In this document: positions 25,810 through 34,934 of the stretch, one piece after another | How positions within the stretch are numbered: position 1 is the first letter of the stretch | Layout of the letters: each line of letters opens with the position of its first letter | NCBI RefSeq assembly: GCF_029395675.1 | Contig: NZ_CP115184.1 | Coordinates: 496,001 to 560,000 of the forward strand | Direction: 5' to 3' | DNA length: 64,000 bases | Origin: Janibacter cremeus | GTDB lineage: Bacteria > Actinomycetota > Actinomycetes > Actinomycetales > Dermatophilaceae | Position numbers and translations under genes: made by a program | The notes under the pieces: generated by a model | Database searches by the model: none | Told to the model about the DNA's origin: nothing | Seen by the model: only the letters and a program-made list of their open reading frames with translations

Positions 25810-26375
25810 GCGCCACACAGCCACCGGGGGACGGTGAGACCACCCCGGCGAGATCCCGCGCGCGGATCCTGGCGTGGTACGCCGTCACCGCCATCGTCGT
25901 CCTCGGCATCGACCAAGCGAGCAAGGTGTGGGCGCTGCGCACCCTCGACGGGGAGCCGGGGGTCCGCCTGATCGGTGACCTGATCGGCCTGCGCCTCATC
26001 CGCAACTCCGGTGCGGCCTTCTCGATCGGGGGGTCGGTCACCTGGGTGATGTCTCTCGTCGCCGTCGCGGTCACCGTGGCGATCCTCGCTGCCGTCCCGC
26101 GCATCGGCTCCGTGCGCTGGAGCCTGGCGCTGGGACTGCTGCTCGGAGGCTCGCTGGGCAACCTCTACGACCGCTTCTTCCGCGAGCCGGGCCCGTTGCA
26201 GGGTCACGTCATCGACTTCATCGACTACGGCGGTCTCTTCGTCGGCAACGTCGCCGACATCGCCATCGTCGGTGGGGCCGGGCTGCTGCTCTGGCTCGTC
26301 TTCACCAACATCGGCATCGACGGCTCGCGTCCGCAGCACGTCGTCGGCCACCGGCACCAAGGAGGAGACCGATGA
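25806..26375 (+). CDS. lspA: Lipoprotein signal peptidase LspA
   Basis: About 189 residues with four membrane helices. It cleaves prolipoprotein signal peptides after lipidation. The catalytic aspartates are in [11 protein letters not shown] and [10 protein letters not shown], and [14 protein letters not shown] is the conserved Asn box. The frame extends to GTG 25773 and ATG 25782 within the upstream gene, but neither has a ribosome binding site. CTG at 25806 has AGGAG at 5 nt and overlaps the upstream stop as CTGA, copying the local ATGA/GTGA pattern. The start is therefore uncertain; the body of the gene is not. Confidence 0.9.
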   Translation: MSATQPPGDGETTPARSRARILAWYAVTAIVVLGIDQASKVWALRTLDGEPGVRLIGDLIGLRLIRNSGAAFSIGGSVTWVMSLVAVAVTVAILAAVPRIGSVRWSLALGLLLGGSLGNLYDRFFREPGPLQGHVIDFIDYGGLFVGNVADIAIVGGAGLLLWLVFTNIGIDGSRPQHVVGHRHQGGDR

Positions 26376-27307
26376 GTGACGTCCGCAACGTCCTCGTCCC
26401 CGAGGGGCTCGAGGGGGAGCGCGTCGATGCCGCCGTGGCGCGTCTCTTCGGCCTCTCCCGCACCCGGGCCGCCGAGCTCGCCGCCGAGGGGCTGGTCGAG
26501 ATCGACGGCGCCGGCGTCGCGAAGTCCACGCGGGTGACCGCGGGGGCCCGGATCGAGATCGCCCTGCCGGCGGCACCGACCAGCCCCGAGCTGGAGGTCG
26601 TCGCCGAACCGGTCCCGGGGATGCGGATCATCCACGACGACGACGACATCGTCGTCGTGGACAAGCCCGTGGGCGTGGCCGCGCACCCGAGCGTCGGCTG
26701 GACCGGTCCGACGGTGCTGGGCGGGCTCAAGGCCGCCGGCTACCGGATCACCACCAGCGGCGCCAGCGAGCGGCAGGGGATCGTCTCCCGGCTCGACGTC
26801 GGCACGAGCGGGCTGATGGTCGTGTGCAAGAGCGAGTACGCCTACTCCGTGCTCAAGCGGGCCTTCAAGCAGCGCACGGTCGACAAGACCTACCACGCGC
26901 TCGTCCAGGGCCTGCCGGACCCGCACGTCGGCACGATCGACGCGCCGATCGGTCGTCACCCGAGCGGCGAGTACAAGTTCGCGGTCATGGACTCCGGCAA
27001 GCACGCGGTCACCCACTACGAGCTGATCGAGGCCTTCCGGCACGCGTCCCTGCTCGACGTGACGCTCGAGACCGGACGCACCCACCAGATCAGGGTGCAC
27101 ATGGCCGCCCTTCGCCACCCGTGCGTCGGCGACCCGACCTACGGGGCCGACCCCACCCTGGCCCGCAAGCTCGGGCTCGAGCGGCAGTGGCTGCACGCGA
27201 TGGGGCTGGGGTTCATCCACCCCGGCACCAACGAGTACGTGTACTTCGAGAGCACCTACCCCGACGACCTGCAGCAGGCGCTCGACCGGCTCGCCGACCT
27301 GTCCTGA
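26372..27307 (+). CDS. RluD-family pseudouridine synthase
   Basis: 311 residues. An N-terminal S4 RNA-binding domain ([20 protein letters not shown]) is followed by the RsuA/RluD catalytic domain with [14 protein letters not shown] holding the catalytic Asp, and [14 protein letters not shown]. It probably modifies 23S rRNA helix 69, the RluD role, though RluC-like specificity cannot be excluded. The start overlaps the lspA stop by 4 nt, so the two are co-translated. Confidence 0.92.
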   Translation: MSDVRNVLVPEGLEGERVDAAVARLFGLSRTRAAELAAEGLVEIDGAGVAKSTRVTAGARIEIALPAAPTSPELEVVAEPVPGMRIIHDDDDIVVVDKPVGVAAHPSVGWTGPTVLGGLKAAGYRITTSGASERQGIVSRLDVGTSGLMVVCKSEYAYSVLKRAFKQRTVDKTYHALVQGLPDPHVGTIDAPIGRHPSGEYKFAVMDSGKHAVTHYELIEAFRHASLLDVTLETGRTHQIRVHMAALRHPCVGDPTYGADPTLARKLGLERQWLHAMGLGFIHPGTNEYVYFESTYPDDLQQALDRLADLS

Positions 27308-27311
27308 GGCC

Positions 27312-27530
27312 TCACCGGCGCACGGAGAACAGGTCGCCGGGCGTGCAGTCGAGGGCGTCGCACAGGGCCGTCAGGGTCGAGAAGCGCACGGCCCGGCCGC
27401 GGTTGTTCTTCAGCGCCGAGAGGTTGGCGTGGGTGATCCCGATGCGGCGGCTGAGCTCGGTGACGGTCATCCCGCGGGCCTCGAGCAGCGCGTCGAGGTG
27501 GCAGACGACCCGGTGGTCCTCCGGCGGCAT
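27312..27530 (-). CDS. Small XRE-family (Cro/CI) DNA-binding regulator
   Basis: 72 residues, nearly all helix-turn-helix: MTVTELSRRIGITHANLSAL is the HTH and TLTALCDALDCTPGDLF is the closing part, as in YozG-like regulators. The ATG overlaps the stop of the DUF2975 gene by one base (TGATG), so the pair is one transcript. It probably represses its own operon through the 36-bp inverted repeat at 28105-28140. Confidence 0.88.
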   Translation of the reverse strand: MPPEDHRVVCHLDALLEARGMTVTELSRRIGITHANLSALKNNRGRAVRFSTLTALCDALDCTPGDLFSVRR

Positions 27531-28087
27531 CAGATGAGCCCGTCCTGATCCGCCTGCAGCTGGCTGCCGCGGCGCAGGACGAGGGCGACGAAGGACAGCG
27601 TCATCGCCCCGACGTAGAGGTACCACCACTGCGTCGTGATCGCTTGGGCGTCCCAATCACCCGCCCGTGCCTGGAGGGCGAGGTTCGTCGCCGGTCGGCG
27701 CAGGAGGGACGGGACCAGGAGCATCACGATGACGATCCAGCTCGCGGCCGTGGCCCACCGCGCCGTCGCGCGGGTGAAGACGTCCCCGCGCAGCATCGCC
27801 ACGACGCACAGCGACAGCAGGACGAGCACGGCCGCGGCGGTGGCCCACTGGAGGACGTCGGCGGCGCGCAGGGTGACGAGCGCCCATCCGGGCAGGTCGG
27901 CGGTCGCGACGAGGACGGTCCTCGGCAGCTCGTCCGGGTCCAGGGCCGCCAGCGCCACCACGTCCGCCGACCACCGGTCGGTGACGCTGTGGATGACGTG
28001 CACGAGCAGCGCGAGCCCGGCGAGGCCGAAGGCGAAGATCGAGGCGCCGGCGTCGCGCCGCAGCCGGGTGGTGGATGTGCGGGCCAT
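27530..28087 (-). CDS. DUF2975 family membrane protein
   Basis: 185 residues with four hydrophobic segments (about 14-32, 65-90, 105-125 and 150-165). This is the layout of DUF2975 proteins, which are usually encoded with a small XRE regulator exactly as here. The ATG at 28087 has a GGGAGGA ribosome binding site. No enzymatic motif is visible; the function is unknown. Confidence 0.8.
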   Translation of the reverse strand: MARTSTTRLRRDAGASIFAFGLAGLALLVHVIHSVTDRWSADVVALAALDPDELPRTVLVATADLPGWALVTLRAADVLQWATAAAVLVLLSLCVVAMLRGDVFTRATARWATAASWIVIVMLLVPSLLRRPATNLALQARAGDWDAQAITTQWWYLYVGAMTLSFVALVLRRGSQLQADQDGLI

Positions 28088-28104
28088 GGGGTCCTCCCTG
28101 ACGA

Positions 28105-28140
28105 CTACATTGTTCTTCGATGTATCGATAAACAATGTAG
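28105..28140. promoter_or_regulatory. Inverted-repeat operator of the XRE/DUF2975 operon
   Basis: CTACATTGTT (28105-28114) and AACAATGTAG (28131-28140) are exact inverted repeats around an AT-rich centre containing TGTATCGATA. The site is only 18 bp upstream of the DUF2975 start and is far more AT-rich than its surroundings. It therefore looks like the promoter-operator of this operon, probably bound by the XRE protein. Confidence 0.65.
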
Positions 28141-28149
28141 CAGAGGTGA

Positions 28150-28198
28150 GCGAAGGGGGTGGCGCGCCGGCCGAACGCCGGTGCGCCACCCCCTTCGC
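28150..28198. terminator. Long hairpin terminator between acyl-CoA ligase and DUF2975 genes
   Basis: GCGAAGGGGGTGGCGC (28150-28165) pairs exactly with 28183-28198. A smaller CCGG inner stem lies within the 17-nt loop. It sits just downstream of the minus-strand acyl-CoA ligase stop (28223) and upstream of the next operator, so it should stop read-through into the XRE operon. Confidence 0.85.
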
Positions 28199-28222
28199 CC
28201 GCGTGGGTCGTGAACCCCCGCG

Positions 28223-29767
28223 TCAGTTGACCTGGCGGTCGCGCCCCTCCCAGTACGGGGCGCGCAGCTTGAACTTCTGCAGCTTGCCCGTGGCGGTGCG
28301 GGCGAGCTCCTCGCGGAACTCGACGGAGGTCGGCGACTTGTAGCCGGCGACGCGCGCCTTGCACCAGGCGATGAGGTCGGCCTCGGTGGCCGTGGACCCC
28401 TCGGTCACGACGACGAGGGCCTTGATCGTCTCGCCCCACTTCTCGTCGGGGACGCCGATGACGGCGACCTCGGTGACGTCCGGGTGGGAGAAGAGGACGT
28501 CCTCGACCTCGACGGAGGCGACGTTCTCACCGCCGGTGATGATGACGTCCTTCTTGCGGTCGCTGATCGTGACGTACCCGTCGTCCTCGATGTAGCCACC
28601 GTCACCGGTGTGGAACCAGCCGCCCTCGAAGGTCCGCTCGGTCTCCTCGGGGAGGTTCCAGTAGCCCTCCATGATGACGTTGCTCTTCGCCAGGACCTCC
28701 CCGGACTCCGACACCGACATCTCGACTCCGAGCGCGGGCATCCCGGCCCGCACGAGCTTGCCGGCGCGCTCCTCGGGCGGAAGGTCGTCCCACTCGGCGC
28801 GGGTGGTGTTGATCGTCAGCAGGGGCGAGGTCTCGGTGAGGCCGTAGATCTGCTGGAACTCCCAGCCGAGCTCGGTCTCGACGCGGGCGATCGTCTGCGT
28901 GGGCGGCGGGGCGCCGGCGACGATGATGCGCACCCGGTCACGGCCGGGGATCTCGCCCTCCCACTCGGCCGCCGCCGCCAGGACGGCGTTGACCACGGCG
29001 GGTGCGGCGCACATGACGGTGACGCCGTGCTCCTGGACCCGCCGCAGGATCTCCGCGCCGTCGATCTTGCGGATGACGACGTGCTGGGCACCGACGCCGG
29101 TCATGGCGAAGGGCATGCCCCAGCCGTTGGCGTGGAACATCGGCAGCGTGTGCAGGTAGACGTCACGGTCGCCGATGCCGGCGTGCAGGCCGAAGGTGAC
29201 CGCGTTGACCCAGATGTTGCGGTGGGTGATCTGCACTCCCTTGGGGCGGGCCGTCGTGCCGGAGGTGTAGTTGATCGTCGCGACGGCGTTCTCGTCGGGC
29301 TCCCAGGGGCGCGGGTCCGCGGCCGCGATCTCCTCCTCGGTACCGAAGAGGTGCTCGTCGTCACCGAGGACGAAGGTGTGCTCGGCCTGCACCTCGTCGA
29401 TGAGGGAGGTCAGCTCGGGGTCGATGTACAGGACGCGGGCGCCGGAGTGCTCGACGATGAACTTCACCTCCTCGGGCGCGAGGCGGAAGTTGATCGGCAC
29501 CAGGACCCGTCCGGAGCCGGCGACACCGAAGAAGCTCGTCAGCAGGCGGGCGGAGTTGTGCGAGACGACGGCGATCCGGTCGCCGACCTCGATGCCGAGG
29601 GAGTCCAGGTGCGCGGCCTGGGCCCGGGCCAGCTGGCGCATCCGTGCGTAGGTCACGCCCTCGAGCGGCGGCGCCGGCTGGTCCGGCTCGTCCACGACGG
29701 CGGTGCGCTCGCCGTAGACCTTCGCGGCGCGGTCGAGGAAGTGGTTCACGGACATGGGGACGAACAT
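28223..29767 (-). CDS. AMP-dependent acyl-CoA synthetase/ligase
   Basis: 514 residues of the ANL superfamily. The phosphate loop is YTSGTTARPKGVQ, the A5 motif YGLTETSP, A8 is around YVTISDRKKDVIITGGENV and the catalytic lysine is near the end in RTATGKLQKFKLR. It activates a fatty or branched acid as acyl-AMP and then acyl-CoA; the chain-length preference cannot be read from sequence. AGGAGG lies 8 nt before the ATG. It is a single-gene unit about 9 kb from the acyl-CoA catabolic cluster, which has no ligase of its own. Confidence 0.9.
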   Translation of the reverse strand: MFVPMSVNHFLDRAAKVYGERTAVVDEPDQPAPPLEGVTYARMRQLARAQAAHLDSLGIEVGDRIAVVSHNSARLLTSFFGVAGSGRVLVPINFRLAPEEVKFIVEHSGARVLYIDPELTSLIDEVQAEHTFVLGDDEHLFGTEEEIAAADPRPWEPDENAVATINYTSGTTARPKGVQITHRNIWVNAVTFGLHAGIGDRDVYLHTLPMFHANGWGMPFAMTGVGAQHVVIRKIDGAEILRRVQEHGVTVMCAAPAVVNAVLAAAAEWEGEIPGRDRVRIIVAGAPPPTQTIARVETELGWEFQQIYGLTETSPLLTINTTRAEWDDLPPEERAGKLVRAGMPALGVEMSVSESGEVLAKSNVIMEGYWNLPEETERTFEGGWFHTGDGGYIEDDGYVTISDRKKDVIITGGENVASVEVEDVLFSHPDVTEVAVIGVPDEKWGETIKALVVVTEGSTATEADLIAWCKARVAGYKSPTSVEFREELARTATGKLQKFKLRAPYWEGRDRQVN

Positions 29768-29933
29768 CCTCAGGGCCTCCTGTGGCTGGCGACGGTGTCT
29801 CCTCCGACGGTAGACCCACCGCTGACGGGGGAGAAGGAAGGAGGGTAGCGGCGCGGCGAGCGGCTCGTGGTACGCGATCGGCGGCCGGTCGCGCCACTCG
29901 TCGGGCAGGGACCGAGTTGTCCCTGGCTCGGCC

Positions 29934-29939
29934 TAGACT
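29934..29939 (+). promoter_or_regulatory. Candidate -10 for a leaderless dnaE transcript
   Basis: TAGACT ends 7 nt before the dnaE ATG, so transcription would begin at about the start codon. No Shine-Dalgarno is present in the bases before the ATG, which supports a leaderless mRNA. The rest of the 179-bp divergent gap with the ligase gene (29768-29946) shows nothing else clear. Confidence 0.45.
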
Positions 29940-29946
29940 CGGGGCG

Positions 29947-32900
29947 ATGTCCGAGCTGCCGCGTTCCGAGAACTTCGTCCACCTGCACAACCACACCGAG
30001 TACTCCATGCTCGATGGGGCTGCCCGGATCACGGACATGTTCTCCACCGCCCAGGAGATGGGCATGCCGGCGATCGCGACGACCGACCACGGCTACCTCT
30101 TCGGTGCCCACGAGTTCTGGAAGACGGCGCAGTCCTACGACGTCAAGCCGATCATCGGCCTCGAGGCCTATGTCGCGCCCGGCCACACCAGCCGCAAGGA
30201 CAAGACGCGGGTGAAGTGGGGCGACGAGCGCACCCGCAAGGGCGACGACGTCTCCGGTGGTGGCGCCTACACCCACATGACGCTGCTGGCGCGCAACAAC
30301 ACCGGGATGCACAACCTCTTCCGCATGGACTCGATGGCCTCCCTGGACTCGGTGTACGCCAAGTGGCCGCGGCTGGACCGCGAGCTGCTGTCGCAGTACG
30401 GCGAGGGGCTCATCGCGACGACCGGCTGCCCCTCCGGCGAGATCCAGACGCGGCTGCGCCTGGGTCAGTACGACAAGGCGATCGAGGCCGCCTCGGAGTT
30501 CCGCGACATCTTCGGCAGGGAGCACTACTTCCTCGAGCTGATGGACCACGGCAACCAGATCGAGCGCCGGGTGCGCGAGGACCTGATGCGCCTGGCGAGG
30601 GACCTGCAGCTGCCGCTCCTGGCGACGAACGACCTGCACTACGTCAAGCAGGAGGACTACATCGCCCAGGACGCGCTCCTGTGCATCAACTCCGGCTCGA
30701 CGCTGCTCGACCCCGACCGGTTCTCCTTCGAGGGCGATGGCTACTACCTGAAGTCCCCGGCGGAGATGCGCCGGTTGTGGCGCGAGCTGCCGGAGGCCTG
30801 CGACAACACGCTGCTCGTCGCCGACATGTGCGAGGTCTCCTTCACGGAGGGGGAAGGGCGGTACATGCCGCGCTTCGACGTCCCACCGGGGGAGGACGAG
30901 CAGTCGTGGTTCGTCAAGGAGGTGCAGACCGGGCTGGGTCGGCGCTTCCCGGACGGGATCCCGGAGTACGCGCAGAAGCAGGCGGACTACGAGGTGGGGG
31001 TCATCGCGGGCAAGGGGTACCCGGGGTACTTCCTCGTCGTCGCCGACTTCATCAACTGGGCGAAGGACAACGGCATCCGGGTGGGGCCGGGCCGTGGCTC
31101 CGGTGCCGGGTCGATGTGCGCCTACGCGATGGGGATCACCGACCTCGACCCGATCCCCCACGGGCTGATCTTCGAGCGCTTCCTCAACCCGGAGCGACAG
31201 TCGATGCCCGACTTCGACGTCGACTTCGACGAGCGTCGCCGCGCCGAGGTCATCCAGTACGTCACGGACAAGTACGGCGACGAGCGAGTGGCGATGATCG
31301 CCACCTACGGCACGATCAAGGCCAAGCAGGCCGTCAAGGACGCCGCCCGGGTCATGGGCCACCCCTTCTCCGTCGGCGAGCAGCTGACCAAGGCGATGCC
31401 CGCCGACGTCATGGGCAAGGGCGTCCCGCTGAACAAGATGTACGACCCGCAGCACGAGCGCTACAACGAGGGCCAGGAGTTCCGCGACCTCGTCCAGAGC
31501 GAGAAGCACCTCGGCGAGATCGTCGAGACCGCCAAGGGCCTGGAGGGCCTGAAGCGGCAGTGGGGTGTGCACGCGGCCGGCGTCATCATGTCCAGCGAGC
31601 CGCTGATCGACGTCATCCCGATCATGCGTCGCCTGCAGGACGGCCAGGTGCTCACCCAGTTCGACTACCCGACGTGCGAGACGCTCGGGCTGGTCAAGAT
31701 GGACTTCCTGGGCCTGCGCAACCTCACGATCCTCGACGACGCCCTGATCAACATCAAGAGCAACCGCGACGAGGAGATCGACCTCGACGCCCTGAGCAAG
31801 GACATGACCGACGAGGCGACCTACCGCCTCCTCGGTCGTGGCGACACCCTCGGCGTCTTCCAGCTCGACGGCGGCGGCATGCGCACGCTGCTGCGACTGA
31901 TGCAGCCGGACAACTTCGAGGACATCTCCGCCGCCCTCGCGCTGTACCGACCCGGCCCGATGGGCGTGAACGCGCACACGAACTTCGCGTTGCGCAAGAA
32001 CGGCCGTCAGGAGGTCGTCCCGCTCGACCCGCAGCTGAAGGGCAAGCTGCAGCCGCAGATGGTCGAGGCGCTCGAGCCGATCCTGGGCACGACGCACGGT
32101 TTGTGCGTCGCGGGGGAGACGCCGATCATCGACGCCGACTCCGGGGAGCGGGTACGAGTCGACGCGCTGGAGCAGAGAGTCCGTGACGGCTTCTTCACCT
32201 TTGGCGTGGACGACACCGGCGCCGTCGTGCGCCGACGGGTGACGCACTGGTGGCAGATGCCACCCAAGAAGGTGCTCACCGTGGTCACCTCCTCGGGCCA
32301 GAGGATGCGGCTGTCGGCCGACCACAAGGTGCTCACCCCCCGGGGGTGGATCCCTGCTGGGCAACTCGTGGCAGGCGTCGACCGGATCGCCCGTCCACGT
32401 GACGAGCAGGAGTGGACTTCGCCCTCGACGGTCACCCCGGATGAGGCTGCACTGCTGGGTTACCTCGTATCGGACGGTTACATCACGCTGTACGAGAACA
32501 CATTCATCAGCTCCACGCCCGAGTTGCGCCAGGAGGTGTCCCGGCTGTGTTTGGCGCTCTTCGACGACACGTTCCCGGTCGAGGACTGCCTGGACCGGCG
32601 GGCGCCGCGCGTACGTCTGGCCGCGGCTCCTGGAGGGAGTGGCAACGGAGGCAACCCCACGAGAGGCTGCTTCACCGCCATCGGAGTCAACCGATGGTTG
32701 CGCGAGCTCGGCTACGCAGGAAAGACGACCTCAGGTCACAAGTTCGTCCCCGAGCAGATGAAGCGTGCGAGCCTCGAGGCACGCACACGCCTGCTCGCCG
32801 CTCTTTGGGACGGGGACGGCCACGTGGGGTCGAAGTTGGCCTTCTACAAGACGATCAGCATGCAGCTCGCCGAGGACGTGCAGGAGGTCCTGTCGGGTCT

Positions 32901-34902
32901 GGGCATCCCGTCTCGGCTGAAGCACACTGACAGTTACCTGTCGCAACGTCACGGCATCCAAGACGTGTGGACGGTGCACGTGTACGACGAGCGCTTCTGG
33001 CAGCTCATCGTGCCTGCCATGGTCCACCAGGCCAAGGTCTCGCCACGGGCCGAACTGCACACGGCATCTCGTAGCCGCGGCATCGATTGGGAGCACATGC
33101 TCGTCCGTGCCGGTGATGTCGTGCGGTCGGACCCCGCACTGTCGACGCGCACGCACCGAACCATGGCGCACGGCCCGGCCACCCTGCCGGCGCTTCGTCG
33201 CCACCTATGGCGTCAGGACCGCGTCGACTCCCCGAAGACCACCCATCCGCTCTTCGACGGATCCTTCCTCTACCCCTTAAACGAGACTTCGCGTGCCTAC
33301 CTCGATGCCATGGGGACGCCCGAGGACCACTTCGCCGCGTCTCTGGACTGGAACCGCGTGGTGGAGATCCGTGTCGGGGACGAGGAGCCCGTCTACGACA
33401 TCACGGTCGAGGACGTCCACAACTTCGTCTCCAGCGGCATGGTGCTGTCGAACTGCATCTACCAGGAGCAGGTCATGGAGATCGCGCAGAAGCTCGCGGG
33501 GTACACCCTGGGCAATGCCGACCTCCTCCGCCGCGCGATGGGCAAGAAGAAGAAGGAGGTCCTCGACAAGGAGTACGTGCCCTTCTCCGAGGGGATGAAG
33601 GCCAACGGCTACAACGAGGCCTCGGTCGCCGCGCTGTGGGGCGTCCTCGTTCCCTTCTCCGACTACGCCTTCAACAAGGCGCACACCGCCGCCTACGGTC
33701 TCGTCTCGTACTGGACGGCCTACCTCAAGGCGAACTACCCGGCTGAGTACATGGCGGCCCTGCTGACCTCCGTCGGTGACGACAAGGACAAGTCGGCGCT
33801 CTACCTCAACGAGTGCCGTCGCATGGGCATCAAGGTGCTGCCGCCGTCGGTCAACGAGTCCGAGGGGCCCTTCGCCGCCGTCGGCGAGGACATCCGCTTC
33901 GGGCTGCTCGCGATCCGCAACGTCGGCCGCAACGTCGTCGACGCGATCATCGCCACCCGCGAGGAGAAGGGGGCGTTCACCTCCTTCGACGACTTCCTCG
34001 CCAAGTGCCCGGCAGTGGTGTGCAACAAGCGCACCATCGAGTCGCTGATCATGGCCGGCGCCTTCGACGACCTCGACCACCCTCGCCAGGGCCTGGTCAT
34101 GGTCCACGAGGAGTACGTCGAGGCCTTCGTCGGCGTCAAGCGCCAGGAGGCCGTCGGCCAGGACTCGCTGTGGGACATGTTCGGCGGGGACGAGGCCGCC
34201 GACGACGGTCCCGGGTCCGGCATCGAGGGGATGGGCCTCCGGGCGATCCCCGATGTCGAGTGGGACAAGAAGGCCAAGCTCGCCAACGAGCGCGACATGC
34301 TCGGGCTCTACGTCTCCGACCACCCGCTCTTCGGCGTCGAGCACGTGCTCCAGCGCGCCGCGGACACCTCCATCGCGACGCTGACCCAGTCCGACAACGG
34401 CGTGAAGGAGAACAGCCACGTCACCATCGCCGGGCTCGTCACCGGGCTGAGCGTCAAGCGCACCAAGAAGGGCGACCTGTGGGCCATCGCGACCGTCGAG
34501 GACCTCGAGGGAGCGATCGAGTGCCTGTTCTTCCCCAAGACCTACCTGACGGTGCAGACGATGCTCACCCAGGACATCGTCGCCGTCGTGCGCGGCCGGG
34601 TGAACGTGCGCGACGACTCCGTCTCCCTCTACGCGGAGGACCTGAAGATCCCCGAGCTCACCGACGGGCCCCGCGGCCCGGTCGTGCTCACGCTCGACTA
34701 CGCCCGCGCGACCACCGGGCGGATCGAGGAGGTCAAGCAGGTGCTCTCGCAGCACCCGGGCAGCACCGACGTGCAGATCAAGCTCATCCAGCCCGGGCGG
34801 TCGGTGACGATGTCCGTCGACGCCAGCTACCGGGTCGAGCCCAGCGAGGCGCTCATCGGCGACCTCAAGGTCATCCTCGGCGCCCGGGCGGTGTCGGCGT
34901 GA
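29947..34902 (+). CDS. dnaE: DNA polymerase III subunit alpha DnaE, with intein
   Basis: 1651-residue precursor; removing the 450-residue intein leaves about 1201 residues, normal for DnaE1. An N-terminal PHP domain (HLHNHTEYSMLDG) is followed by the palm with GPGRGSGAGSM and the catalytic aspartates in MPDFDVDFDE. After the intein come YQEQVMEIAQKLAGYTLG and DLLRRAMGKKKKEV, then the helix-hairpin-helix and OB domains. It replicates the chromosome. The ATG at 29947 gives the conserved N-terminus. The stop overlaps a GTG of the next frame, but a better start for that gene lies 33 nt downstream. Confidence 0.96.
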   Translation: MSELPRSENFVHLHNHTEYSMLDGAARITDMFSTAQEMGMPAIATTDHGYLFGAHEFWKTAQSYDVKPIIGLEAYVAPGHTSRKDKTRVKWGDERTRKGDDVSGGGAYTHMTLLARNNTGMHNLFRMDSMASLDSVYAKWPRLDRELLSQYGEGLIATTGCPSGEIQTRLRLGQYDKAIEAASEFRDIFGREHYFLELMDHGNQIERRVREDLMRLARDLQLPLLATNDLHYVKQEDYIAQDALLCINSGSTLLDPDRFSFEGDGYYLKSPAEMRRLWRELPEACDNTLLVADMCEVSFTEGEGRYMPRFDVPPGEDEQSWFVKEVQTGLGRRFPDGIPEYAQKQADYEVGVIAGKGYPGYFLVVADFINWAKDNGIRVGPGRGSGAGSMCAYAMGITDLDPIPHGLIFERFLNPERQSMPDFDVDFDERRRAEVIQYVTDKYGDERVAMIATYGTIKAKQAVKDAARVMGHPFSVGEQLTKAMPADVMGKGVPLNKMYDPQHERYNEGQEFRDLVQSEKHLGEIVETAKGLEGLKRQWGVHAAGVIMSSEPLIDVIPIMRRLQDGQVLTQFDYPTCETLGLVKMDFLGLRNLTILDDALINIKSNRDEEIDLDALSKDMTDEATYRLLGRGDTLGVFQLDGGGMRTLLRLMQPDNFEDISAALALYRPGPMGVNAHTNFALRKNGRQEVVPLDPQLKGKLQPQMVEALEPILGTTHGLCVAGETPIIDADSGERVRVDALEQRVRDGFFTFGVDDTGAVVRRRVTHWWQMPPKKVLTVVTSSGQRMRLSADHKVLTPRGWIPAGQLVAGVDRIARPRDEQEWTSPSTVTPDEAALLGYLVSDGYITLYENTFISSTPELRQEVSRLCLALFDDTFPVEDCLDRRAPRVRLAAAPGGSGNGGNPTRGCFTAIGVNRWLRELGYAGKTTSGHKFVPEQMKRASLEARTRLLAALWDGDGHVGSKLAFYKTISMQLAEDVQEVLSGLGIPSRLKHTDSYLSQRHGIQDVWTVHVYDERFWQLIVPAMVHQAKVSPRAELHTASRSRGIDWEHMLVRAGDVVRSDPALSTRTHRTMAHGPATLPALRRHLWRQDRVDSPKTTHPLFDGSFLYPLNETSRAYLDAMGTPEDHFAASLDWNRVVEIRVGDEEPVYDITVEDVHNFVSSGMVLSNCIYQEQVMEIAQKLAGYTLGNADLLRRAMGKKKKEVLDKEYVPFSEGMKANGYNEASVAALWGVLVPFSDYAFNKAHTAAYGLVSYWTAYLKANYPAEYMAALLTSVGDDKDKSALYLNECRRMGIKVLPPSVNESEGPFAAVGEDIRFGLLAIRNVGRNVVDAIIATREEKGAFTSFDDFLAKCPAVVCNKRTIESLIMAGAFDDLDHPRQGLVMVHEEYVEAFVGVKRQEAVGQDSLWDMFGGDEAADDGPGSGIEGMGLRAIPDVEWDKKAKLANERDMLGLYVSDHPLFGVEHVLQRAADTSIATLTQSDNGVKENSHVTIAGLVTGLSVKRTKKGDLWAIATVEDLEGAIECLFFPKTYLTVQTMLTQDIVAVVRGRVNVRDDSVSLYAEDLKIPELTDGPRGPVVLTLDYARATTGRIEEVKQVLSQHPGSTDVQIKLIQPGRSVTMSVDASYRVEPSEALIGDLKVILGARAVSA
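32104..33453 (+). mobile_element. DnaE intein with LAGLIDADG homing endonuclease
   Basis: Residues 720-1169 of the DnaE precursor, placed between GTTHGL and CIYQEQVMEI. It starts with Cys1 in CVAGETPII (block A). Block B is MRLSADHKVLT, the homing endonuclease repeats are LLGYLVSDGYI and LLAALWDGDGHVG, and block F/G reads YDITVEDVHNF then MVLSN before the +1 Cys. The penultimate residue is Ser, not the usual His. The 1350-bp insert keeps the dnaE frame, and its codon choice is a little less GC-rich than the exteins, including a TTA Leu codon at 33277. Confidence 0.93.
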
Positions 34903-34934
34903 GTGACGCGACGAGCAACCAAGGAGCCCACGAG

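Noticed and set aside
29770-32364. Minus-strand open frame of 864 codons opposite dnaE
   Set aside because: Antisense shadow of a conserved gene; low-complexity Val/Arg/Asp/Glu translation with no recognisable fold.
34899-34934. GTG at 34899 overlapping the dnaE stop as the ptrB start
   Set aside because: In frame and possible, but the ATG at 34935 has AAGGAG at 8 nt and gives the expected N-terminus.
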